Source: CAINFV01 sp964409235 (GTDB taxonomy: Bacteria; Chlamydiota; Chlamydiia; Chlamydiales; FEN-1388). From it: a DNA stretch of 11,227 nucleotides. A program made the translations under genes and the position numbers. Under the pieces are notes generated by a model. It was not told the DNA's origin and did not search any database. It saw only the letters and a program-made list of their open reading frames with translations. Positions 1 through 6,461 of the stretch are shown one piece after another (positions within the stretch are counted from its first letter, which is position 1; each line of letters begins with the position of its first letter). The stretch spans positions 1 to 11,227 of the forward strand of contig CAYPCN010000032.1 of NCBI GenBank assembly GCA_964409235.1. The letters run 5' to 3'.

Positions 1-591
1 TCGCCGCTGCGCTATCGCTGCCTCAACCTGTTTAAAGCGCTCCTGATACGTGTGAAGGTAGAAGCGAAGCGCCTGCATTTGCCTCCCAATCAAAATCGAA
101 GACGCCTTAGCCTTGACCTTGTCAGAGGCATTCCCACGAACAGACGCCGTTCGCATCGCTTGATATTGGCGCTCCATCTCAGCCATAGTGGCCTGACCGT
201 GGGCAAGGCGCTGTGCATATTGCTCGGCAAGAGACTGCTGAGTCGCCTCGAGCTTCTCAATCGTCGCTTGGCTCTGGACCAAATTCTTTTGTGACATCAC
301 TTCAACATCCACAATCTGCGTCAGTAGCACAACCTCTGCCTTCCGCTGTGGATGATATTGTTCCATCTCTTCTAAAGGAAGCGGAGGAATATCTTTCACA
401 CCAACGCCCTCTAACGTCTCCACCAATTTGGATCGAACGGCAAGCAGCTCGCCGATCTTCTTCTCGACAACCTCGAGTTTCGCTGCGATAGCCGTAGCGT
501 TCAGCTCGTACTTTTGAATTTTGATTTCATTACCATGAGATTTCTGCTCTTTTGTCCTCAAGCGCACGATCTCAGACGCCATCATTAAACT
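1..591 (-). other. Coiled-coil-like C-terminal part of the giant protein (as far as visible)
   Basis: Encodes residues 1525-1721. It is rich in Glu, Gln, Lys, Ala and Leu with few Gly and Pro, for example IAAKLEVVEKKIGELLAV (1559-1576) and IEKLEATQQSLAEQYAQRL (1635-1653). A short proline-rich break (IPPLPLEEM, 1592-1600) divides it. The composition suggests long helices or coiled coils; no enzyme motif is visible. Confidence 0.5.
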
Positions 592-3500
592 TTCAAGCGC
601 ATATTTGTTTTTCTCTGCCGCCTCATACAGCTCCATGAGCTCCACGTTGGTTGCAAGCAGTGAACGTCGCGCCACCTCAATCGCATCAGCTCGAGGTTGC
701 AGTCCTTGTCGAAATTCTGCTTTTTGAGCATCTGAAAGCGCGTTGAAAAGAGCGCACAGCGTTCGAGGATCGACCCCTTTCGTTTTGTATGTGCCCAGCA
801 TGGCAGTCAGCAGTTCTTTCTTCTGCACATCAGTTGTATGCTCTACGAGGTGCGACAAACACTTTTCGAGTTTTTCCCTATCATCGCTCATCTCCATCGC
901 CTCCTCTTCAGTCATCTCGAGAAGGTACGCTTGTTGATATTCTGGTAGCTGACGACATAGGGAGGCAAGGGTCTCGACGAGGCGTTTCTTTTGGGACTCT
1001 ACCACTACTGAACGGGGTGGAGGGGAGGAAATGATCTCCCGTAATCGGGTCACATCTCGGCCATGCTCTTCGGCAAGAACGCGCAGCCATCTCGCATGAT
1101 ATGTCTCCACAAGATGTAGCGCATGGAGGATCTTGGCTTCGCCAGCAGCCATGAGATGCTGCGGAGTAATGCCTGCTCGATCTTTGGCGCTGAGAGCCTG
1201 GTACTCGGCAAGAAAACCTCGAAGTTCAGCTCCCTTTGGTTCTTGTTCAAAGTCTCTCCACAATGCCCCTGGGGCCAGCACCGCCTCTTCTGCAAGGACG
1301 CCTTCCTGCTCGGCGGCTGCACTCCGCATCTTTTCTTGATGCGCCGAAGAGTGCACAATGAGAAAACGTAGCTCTCGTTGCTCCTCCTCTGTTAAACGGT
1401 GGTACTCCCAAGGAGGAATGGTGTTGATTTCATTTCGCTTTTCCGCTGGCAAGCTCATAAATCGCTCGACGAGAATCCGCACGCAGGATTCAGATCTTTT
1501 TTCATCAGGCGTCAAAGGATGGTATCGCTCCACAATGTCAATAATACGTTCTTGAACGTACGGCGCTACTATCGAAAAGTAGAAAGGGTTGATCTCGAGG
1601 AGATCCTCGGCTTTCAAATCCTCAAATCCCAAGAGCAGTCGGGTGATCAGCATCTTTTCGTGCGCCGCATCTAACTCCCCGTGTACATATTGTTGCCATA
1701 CGATTCCGAGCTCCTCTTTCTCTTCCGACGAAAGAGACGACTTCCGCAACACAGCATGAAAGATAAACTCGCGATCGTTAGCACTCAGCACCTGTTGGAA
1801 GTTGGCAATACGCCCCGCATCAACATATCTTCCACTGTTCACCGCTTGCTGCAGGTAATATCCAATCCCACGCGTCACCCCAGCAACAGACTCACCGACG
1901 ACAGCAGCGGCCTGCCTCGACACAGAGCCCAAATACTGCCACATAGGTCGCACCCTCGGAGCAAGATAGGAACCAGCTCTTGGGAGCAGATCATTGGCGA
2001 CAAAGGCTAGGAGCAGCGGCGTCAGCACGAAGCCTCCTGTTCCAAGGGTAAGACTCGAAACAACGGGAAGTGCATACGACGCTGTTTTCGCCACAGAGGA
2101 TAATGGCCCACCGATATATTTTTTCCATCCACCTTCACCAGAGATCTCTTCCGCCCTCTTAAGAACGGCCTCTGCCGCCTCAGTCGAATATCTCCCTGCT
2201 TCCCGCGCAAGGTCAACCCATCTTAAGTGCTGAATGATAGCCTCGCTACCGAGAGCCAGCATTCCCTGTTCCACCGCCAGTCCCTTTTGGAGTCCACTCA
2301 ATAACACAGAAACAGGGCCAACACCTTGGGCTGCTGGTGTCGTGGCAAGATAGTGCAAAAAGGGATGGGTTTCAAGGAGCGTCCGCATAGACTGCACTCG
2401 ATCCGAAGCACGACCAGCCTCCTCTAAGAGAGTGAGCTTCTGAGCCAACTCATGAACGTCTGCGAGAGCTTCAGCACTCGGCGTGCGCCCAAAGGACGTT
2501 CCCCAAAACCACAGCCTTTTCACAATGGCAACAATTCCCTTTTGCGGCTCAACGATGTTCCGTGCTGCCAAGGATTGCCGGATGGCGACGGCAGCTTGAG
2601 CAATATGCGGAGAAACAGAGGGCAGCTGCCCTTCGACGCTTCTCAGCAGGCTGCTCGCTCCCCCCATGGCACACTGTTCCACGACAATATCTGTGACAGC
2701 TTTGATATCGGTAGCCAATGCAGCCCCAGAACCTCCTAAGGCGGTGGCCGTCGAACAGACGGCATCGCTTGCAGCCGCCAGCTCATGAGAGATCGCTTGT
2801 ACCTGTTCCGCAGAGGAAGCAGGGTCGCCAAGAATCTTCATTGCGCGAGAGAGGGCCGTCATCCACTCTTGTGCTGATGTGACACCGCTGAGCAGTGCTC
2901 TCTCAAGAGGACCCGACAGTCGCAGAAGAAGAGGGAAGATTTGCGCCGCACCAGTTTCCATTGCTCGGACTTTCTCCTCAAGCCCAAGCGTTTTGAGGGC
3001 AAGCATGAGGTGCTCTTCGGTGGTAAAAACAGAAAGTCCAAAGGAAATAGCTCCAAACATCATTTTCACGGCGGTAGGCGTGCTCGCCATCCCAATACCC
3101 TGGGCGAGCTTCTCTAAGAGCATGCCCACAGCGCCACTCGCCCATTCTTCAGCAGAACCAAGGTAGGAACCGGACGTATAAAAGAGTCCCGATGTCACGA
3201 CCGTACTCCCTACGCTGCTTTGAATCTTTGCAAGGTCTACAGGCGTCGGAGCTCGTTGAGCAAAGACCTCTTCTCTAGACACCGCAGGCTCTATTTCTTC
3301 AAGGGGAACAAAGGTCTCTCGTGTGTGCAACGTTGATTGCAGGCGGGCCAAATACAGGGCAAGCTGTTTCTTCTCTCCTTCTTCAAGCGGCGTCGGCGCC
3401 TCAAGACGCTCCTGTACCTTCGCGATTTCTGCTTTCAACTGCTCTTCTGTAAACGCAATCACCGTTGGCGGAGGCGTTACCATCTGATGGAGATGGATTT

Positions 3501-5163
3501 TTCTCCCTATGCGCAAAGACCGATTCAAAACCTCGGTGAACTGGACAACCGCAGCATACGAGTGGATAGTCTCTTGGACATCGATCTTGTCAACATCTGT
3601 ACTTCGTGCCTCCCGCAACAACCTCTTCCCTTCCTCCACAAACTCCTGCCGCAATGCCTCAGGAAGAGCCCATACTTGCTCCGGCGTGACATCATACAGC
3701 CTTCTCTGTTCGTTCAACGATAGACGGTTGAAATGAAAAAAGATGATGTTCTCCAGAGCACGCTGCGTGGATTCATCAAGATGCAGCCAATCTTCGATCT
3801 CTCGCACCTTTCGGTACTTCGCCAACATGCGTCTTTCGATCGGACTCAGATCAATAGCATGGTCTCTGACGATATCCATGATGCGAATGCGCACTGTCGC
3901 CTGGTCCAACGCACGGAGTTTCTGATCGCAATCCTCAGGCGCCAGCGCCCGCTGCAGATAGTCTCCCGGCAGCGCGGCATACATTCCGATGAGCTCGCGA
4001 AGAAGGCGAGACTCTTCCTCCTCTACTGCCTCGTGATGGACTCGCGCATCTTGGATGCGCTGCAAGGCCGTTTCGAATTTCTCGCGCTCACGGCCTGATA
4101 TATTCCACATCGGGGATGAAACAACGACAAAAAGACGCCGATGTTGTTCTTCATCAGACAAAGCAAGAAACTGTTGGAAGTCGGTGTCTGATACGCGTAG
4201 AGTCGCTCGCTCTTTCTGAAGGCCGGTGAGGCACAGATAGGCCGAATACATGATGCGCAACGCCTGTTTATCGTCCTCTGTCCGTGCGACGCCTTTTTTC
4301 TTCAGTGCCGCTGAGAAGGCACGTTTTTCGTCGTCTCCAACTCGCAACCATGGCGAGGAGCTCACAGCCTGAAAAATCTTCCTGCGGACCGACTTCCCCA
4401 TCTTGATAAAACGCTTAAAATCTCCTTCTGAACAGAGAGGAATCACAGGCCGCGGCGGCTCTTGGGCCTCAAGCAACGTAAACGCATATGAATCCATTCG
4501 ATCTCGGAAATTTTGAAACACCTGATTTAAACGCGAAGGCTCACTCATACCTAGATAGGTGAGATCGGCAATCTTGTGAGACACTAACGCCGTTCCCTTT
4601 CCGAGATATTCAATCCCAGATCCCACCAAGGGAAGAACGAGAGATCCCACCCTCCAGATTCGAGAGATGAGCCCGGAGCCAACAACGTTGAGCTTCGCTT
4701 CAGCCGCTCTCTCTGCCCTCTCAAGCGTCGTCAAAGCCCCTCCAGCAAAGGGAAGGTACGAAACAACATGCCCCCCAGCCTCTCCAACAGCTGTGCGTAC
4801 CCCTAGACCAGCTTGGAAATATTCTTCCGTGTATCTCGATGCTTCCACTCCGATGCGACGGGTCAAATCGGTCTGAAGAACCTTTCCAAATACTTCTGCC
4901 ACACGGCCAGCATAATAAAGCGCCTTCCCACCAAGCCATCCTACCGCGCTCAATCCCGAAACAACGGGGCGAAACGTCAGTTGGTCAGCCGCACTGCCAG
5001 CCAACGACAGGACTTTCGCTCCTAAGCCTATTGGCATGGCTACGCAGTAGAGCCCTGATCTACCAACCGCCTCCACTTTTCGGCCGGCAAACTCCCCCTG
5101 AAGAACCATGGGAGTTCTCGTTGTAGACTCAAGGGGACGATCCCCTTCAATTCTCGAAACCAT
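1..5163 (-). CDS. Giant repetitive helical protein of unknown function (3' end beyond the window)
   Basis: I translated this frame by hand from ATG at 5163 to base 1: 1721 codons with no stop, so the C-terminus lies outside the window. I do not recognise the family. Residues about 36-205 are rich in Gly, Ala, Val and Leu with several hydrophobic stretches (VLPLVGSG near 176-183). Residues about 245-620 are charged and helical. Residues about 645-870 are Ala/Ser/Gly-rich. A second hydrophobic stretch (about 1018-1105, ALPVVSS at 1031-1037) precedes more charged helical sequence. From about 1525 the sequence is Glu/Lys/Gln-rich and coiled-coil-like. There is no N-terminal signal peptide, no cysteine-rich motif and no nucleotide-binding motif that I can see. 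Internal repeats are listed separately. The start is supported by a strong Shine-Dalgarno sequence. Size, hydrophobic patches and helical repeats would suit a secreted or membrane-associated structural or effector protein, but this is speculation. The frame is certain; the function is unknown. Confidence 0.9.
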   Translation of the reverse strand, partial: MVSRIEGDRPLESTTRTPMVLQGEFAGRKVEAVGRSGLYCVAMPIGLGAKVLSLAGSAADQLTFRPVVSGLSAVGWLGGKALYYAGRVAEVFGKVLQTDLTRRIGVEASRYTEEYFQAGLGVRTAVGEAGGHVVSYLPFAGGALTTLERAERAAEAKLNVVGSGLISRIWRVGSLVLPLVGSGIEYLGKGTALVSHKIADLTYLGMSEPSRLNQVFQNFRDRMDSYAFTLLEAQEPPRPVIPLCSEGDFKRFIKMGKSVRRKIFQAVSSSPWLRVGDDEKRAFSAALKKKGVARTEDDKQALRIMYSAYLCLTGLQKERATLRVSDTDFQQFLALSDEEQHRRLFVVVSSPMWNISGREREKFETALQRIQDARVHHEAVEEEESRLLRELIGMYAALPGDYLQRALAPEDCDQKLRALDQATVRIRIMDIVRDHAIDLSPIERRMLAKYRKVREIEDWLHLDESTQRALENIIFFHFNRLSLNEQRRLYDVTPEQVWALPEALRQEFVEEGKRLLREARSTDVDKIDVQETIHSYAAVVQFTEVLNRSLRIGRKIHLHQMVTPPPTVIAFTEEQLKAEIAKVQERLEAPTPLEEGEKKQLALYLARLQSTLHTRETFVPLEEIEPAVSREEVFAQRAPTPVDLAKIQSSVGSTVVTSGLFYTSGSYLGSAEEWASGAVGMLLEKLAQGIGMASTPTAVKMMFGAISFGLSVFTTEEHLMLALKTLGLEEKVRAMETGAAQIFPLLLRLSGPLERALLSGVTSAQEWMTALSRAMKILGDPASSAEQVQAISHELAAASDAVCSTATALGGSGAALATDIKAVTDIVVEQCAMGGASSLLRSVEGQLPSVSPHIAQAAVAIRQSLAARNIVEPQKGIVAIVKRLWFWGTSFGRTPSAEALADVHELAQKLTLLEEAGRASDRVQSMRTLLETHPFLHYLATTPAAQGVGPVSVLLSGLQKGLAVEQGMLALGSEAIIQHLRWVDLAREAGRYSTEAAEAVLKRAEEISGEGGWKKYIGGPLSSVAKTASYALPVVSSLTLGTGGFVLTPLLLAFVANDLLPRAGSYLAPRVRPMWQYLGSVSRQAAAVVGESVAGVTRGIGYYLQQAVNSGRYVDAGRIANFQQVLSANDREFIFHAVLRKSSLSSEEKEELGIVWQQYVHGELDAAHEKMLITRLLLGFEDLKAEDLLEINPFYFSIVAPYVQERIIDIVERYHPLTPDEKRSESCVRILVERFMSLPAEKRNEINTIPPWEYHRLTEEEQRELRFLIVHSSAHQEKMRSAAAEQEGVLAEEAVLAPGALWRDFEQEPKGAELRGFLAEYQALSAKDRAGITPQHLMAAGEAKILHALHLVETYHARWLRVLAEEHGRDVTRLREIISSPPPRSVVVESQKKRLVETLASLCRQLPEYQQAYLLEMTEEEAMEMSDDREKLEKCLSHLVEHTTDVQKKELLTAMLGTYKTKGVDPRTLCALFNALSDAQKAEFRQGLQPRADAIEVARRSLLATNVELMELYEAAEKNKYALESLMMASEIVRLRTKEQKSHGNEIKIQKYELNATAIAAKLEVVEKKIGELLAVRSKLVETLEGVGVKDIPPLPLEEMEQYHPQRKAEVVLLTQIVDVEVMSQKNLVQSQATIEKLEATQQSLAEQYAQRLAHGQATMAEMERQYQAMRTASVRGNASDKVKAKASSILIGRQMQALRFYLHTYQERFKQVEAAIAQRR
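1360..1557 (-). repeat. Three-helix module, second copy (giant protein, residues 1203-1268)
   Basis: The module begins VQERIIDIVERYHPLTPDEK and ends with HRLTEEEQREL. It matches residues 424-490 at the I-x-D-I-V start, at the L-(S/T)-P-x-E-(R/K)-R cap and at the R-L-(S/T)-x-x-E-Q-R-x-L helix. It follows repeat copy C as the first module follows copy B, which indicates duplication of a block of at least about 150 residues. Confidence 0.6.
1687..1803 (-). repeat. Protein repeat copy C (giant protein, residues 1121-1159)
   Basis: This segment starts NFQQVLSANDREF and continues LSSEEKEELGIVWQQY. It resembles copy B in the FQQ start, in an acidic helix cap about five residues later and in the E-E/K-x-x-L helix that follows. 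Identity is lower than between A and B. The call is strengthened because the sequence downstream of B also matches the sequence downstream of C. Confidence 0.5.
1849..2112 (-). other. Second hydrophobic region of the giant protein
   Basis: Encodes residues 1018-1105. The core at 1030-1057 is an almost uninterrupted run of hydrophobic and small residues containing ALPVVSS and LTPLLLAFVAN, long enough for one or two membrane passes. It lies about 20 residues before the third FQQ-type repeat copy, so hydrophobic segment plus repeat module looks like a unit that occurs twice in the protein. Confidence 0.5.
3694..3894 (-). repeat. Three-helix module, first copy (giant protein, residues 424-490)
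   Basis: The module begins VRIRIMDIVRDHAIDLSP and contains three helix starts with a leucine and an S/T/D-x-x-E-like cap at residues 439, 462 and 481, the last being RLSLNEQRRL. Residues 1203-1268 have the same order with nearly equal spacing (23 and 19 residues between caps here, 21 and 19 there). Confidence 0.6.
4054..4182 (-). repeat. Protein repeat copy B (giant protein, residues 328-370)
   Basis: This segment starts DFQQFLALSDEEQ, contains VVVSSPMWNI and ends with REKFETALQR. It matches copy A and, more weakly, copy C, with which it shares FQQ followed by an acidic helix start. Of the three it carries the clearest signature. Confidence 0.65.
4294..4422 (-). repeat. Protein repeat copy A (giant protein, residues 248-290)
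   Basis: This segment starts DFKRFIKM, contains VSSSPWLRV and ends with EKRAFSAALKK. It aligns with residues 328-370, about 80 residues later, sharing DFxxF, SS-P-W and E(K/R)xxFxxAL with at most a one-residue shift. Each copy is followed by a Glu-rich helix ending in MYxA (residues 305-308 and 394-397). The repeat is visible in the protein, not as DNA identity, so the duplication is old. Confidence 0.65.
4549..5058 (-). other. N-terminal glycine-rich hydrophobic region of the giant protein
   Basis: Encodes residues 36-205. Several stretches of 15-20 residues are uncharged or nearly so, for example around 38-60, 63-88 and 173-194, with many Gly and Ala residues. They could be membrane-inserting or amphipathic helices. 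The segment VGSLVLPLVGSGIEYLGKG (172-190) resembles ASYALPVVSSLTLGTGG (1028-1044) in the second hydrophobic region, sharing the pattern S-x-x-L-P-x-V-x-S followed by L-G-x-G. Whether it crosses a membrane cannot be settled by eye. Confidence 0.5.
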
Positions 5164-5170
5164 ACCTATA

Positions 5171-5176
5171 TCCTCC
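5171..5176 (-). promoter_or_regulatory. Shine-Dalgarno site of the giant gene
   Basis: On the minus strand GGAGGA lies seven bases before ATG at 5163. This is a near-consensus ribosome binding site and selects this ATG over the next in-frame methionine (residue 19). Confidence 0.8.
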
Positions 5177-5233
5177 GTTAGCCCCTCACTCTACTGAACT
5201 AATTTTTTTCACTCCAGTTTTCGAAATGGTTCG

Positions 5234-5262
5234 TTGAGAAAAAATCATCTCACGATTACGAT
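5234..5262 (+). promoter_or_regulatory. Sigma70-like promoter of the tRNA pair
   Basis: TTGAGA (5234-5239, five of six matches to TTGACA) and TACGAT (5257-5262, four of six matches to TATAAT) are separated by exactly 17 bases. Transcription would start near 5269, about seven bases before tRNA-Val. The 112-base interval between the giant gene and tRNA-Val also has to hold the giant gene's own minus-strand promoter, which I could not identify convincingly. Confidence 0.6.
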
Positions 5263-5275
5263 GGTTCCTTGTTCC

Positions 5276-5347
5276 GGGCGCATAGCTCAGCGGCAGAGCA
5301 CCTGTCTTACACACAGGTGGTCATAGGTTCGAATCCTGTTGCGCCCA
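5276..5347 (+). tRNA. tRNA-Val (anticodon UAC)
   Basis: A complete 72-base cloverleaf. The acceptor stem GGGCGCA pairs with TGCGCCC. The D arm is GCTC/GAGC with a seven-base loop containing GG. The anticodon stem CCTGT/ACAGG encloses loop CTTACAC, giving anticodon TAC. The T arm ATAGG/CCTGT encloses TTCGAAT. The discriminator base is A (5347), and CCA is not encoded (TGC follows), so the end must be added by CCA transferase. Confidence 0.97.
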
Positions 5348-5373
5348 TGCGCCATCGACAGAATGGGCGCAAC
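5338..5373 (+). repeat. 11-bp inverted repeat joining the tRNA-Val 3' end to the spacer
   Basis: GTTGCGCCCAT (5338-5348) and ATGGGCGCAAC (5363-5373) are perfect inverse complements around a 14-base loop. The left arm contains the whole 3' acceptor strand of tRNA-Val, and the right arm repeats its 5' acceptor strand GGGCGCA. In the Val-Asp precursor this hairpin would compete with the acceptor stem. No U-run follows, so it is not a typical terminator. It may be a processing element or a relic of a partial tRNA duplication. Confidence 0.7.
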
Positions 5374-5378
5374 TGTAT

Positions 5379-5452
5379 GCGGGGGTAGTTCAACTGGTTA
5401 GAACGCCGGCTTGTCACGTCGGAGGTTGCGGGTTCGATCCCCGTCTCCCGCG
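5379..5452 (+). tRNA. tRNA-Asp (anticodon GUC)
   Basis: A complete 74-base cloverleaf. The acceptor stem GCGGGGG pairs with CTCCCGC, including one G-T pair. The anticodon stem CCGGC/GTCGG encloses TTGTCAC, giving anticodon GTC. The T loop is TTCGATC and the discriminator base is G (5452). CCA is not encoded. It lies 31 bases after tRNA-Val and is very likely co-transcribed with it. Confidence 0.97.
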
Positions 5453-5517
5453 ATTTTGAAACCCAGGGTTGGATGAGAAGACTCAAGCACAGCCTGCTTT
5501 CTCTCCTTGAGTAGCCT

Positions 5518-6453
5518 ATGCAAAAATCCACTCTTTCCGAACGATTCTCTAAAGTCCTGGCATATCTTACCAACGCATTGCGGATCGCCATAGGGTGCGC
5601 CATAGCGGCCTTTGCCATTAAAATCTTCTTCATCCCAAATCGTCTGATCGATGGCGGAACAGTGGGCCTTGCCATGATCGTGGGACGTCTTGTGGGCATG
5701 CAATGGCTGTCGGTCTTTATTGTGCTCTTCACCCTGCCCTTTGTCATCTTTGGCTCGAAACAGATTGGCAGGCTCTTCGTCCTCAACACCATCATAGCGA
5801 TTGCATCGTTTGCTACCTTTTTGTTCCTCATCCCCCATTTTTTCCACACGCCATTCTACGGAGATCCCCTTGAGGTTGTCGTCATCGGCGGGGGCATTTT
5901 AGGGGTTGGCATAGGGATCATCATTCGTGGAGGAGGATGCCTTGACGGAACAGAAATCCTTGGAATTGTGGCGAACCGCCGCTTTGGATTCACCGTCGGC
6001 CAGATTGTCTTCTTTTGCAATATCATTGTCTTTAGTGCTGCAGGACTCATCTTCAAAGAATGGCACCCACCGTTGATGTCGCTCATTACCTATATCGTGG
6101 TCGCACGAGTGATGGATTTCGTGCTCGTCGGCCTTGACGAGACAAAATCGGTGCTGATCATCTCTTCGAAATTTCATGAGATCGAAAAGGCTATCCTCCA
6201 TGAACTTGGCATCGGTCTTACCGTGATGTACGGCAGAGGAGGATTTTCCGGAGAATCGCGAGAGATCCTCTACGTGATCATCGAACGCCTTCAATTGGCC
6301 GAACTCAAAGAGTTAGTCTATACCATCGATCCCACAGCCTTTATGGCCATTGAATCTCTCCATGAAGTCTCAGCAGGACATAACCGAGGGAAGCTCTTGC
6401 ACCAAAAAAAGAAGAGTAAAAAACACCGGCTGTTTCCAGCGACAGAGCGCTAG
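5518..6453 (+). CDS. YitT-family (DUF161/DUF2179) integral membrane protein
   Basis: A 311-residue protein of about the usual length for the YitT family, whose molecular function is not established. About six hydrophobic segments are visible, near residues 20-38, 62-79, 86-104, 118-137, 160-178 and 187-205. Family hallmarks are IPNRLIDGGTVGLAMI (39-54), the glycine-rich ILGVGIGIIIRGGGCLDGTEIL (starting 127, where relatives have GGTDIL), and a soluble C-terminal DUF2179 domain (about 220-288) with ILYVIIERLQLAELKELV (250-267) and DPTAFMAIESLHEV (271-284). The domain resembles a small ligand-binding fold. The tail (289-311) is very basic. The gene follows the tRNA pair by 65 bases and ends eight bases before the stop of the convergent ubiA-like gene. 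The Shine-Dalgarno sequence is weak (TTGAG near 5507-5511). Confidence 0.9.
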   Translation: MQKSTLSERFSKVLAYLTNALRIAIGCAIAAFAIKIFFIPNRLIDGGTVGLAMIVGRLVGMQWLSVFIVLFTLPFVIFGSKQIGRLFVLNTIIAIASFATFLFLIPHFFHTPFYGDPLEVVVIGGGILGVGIGIIIRGGGCLDGTEILGIVANRRFGFTVGQIVFFCNIIVFSAAGLIFKEWHPPLMSLITYIVVARVMDFVLVGLDETKSVLIISSKFHEIEKAILHELGIGLTVMYGRGGFSGESREILYVIIERLQLAELKELVYTIDPTAFMAIESLHEVSAGHNRGKLLHQKKKSKKHRLFPATER

Positions 6454-6461
6454 CCCATTGT

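Noticed and set aside
3337..4098. Plus-strand open frames of 121-128 codons within the left half
   Set aside because: They lie opposite the 1721-codon minus-strand frame, lack recognisable domains and look like antisense shadows of a gene biased to sense codons.
5307..5849. Minus-strand frame of 180 codons across the tRNA genes and the start of the YitT-family gene
   Set aside because: It runs through tRNA-Asp and part of tRNA-Val and opposes a well-supported membrane protein gene; its translation has no family features.
6418..6440. Possible minus-strand terminator after the ubiA-like gene (GCTG-GAAA-CAGC followed by six T after five bases)
   Set aside because: The stem has only four base pairs, the T-run is displaced, and it lies inside YitT coding sequence; too weak to call.
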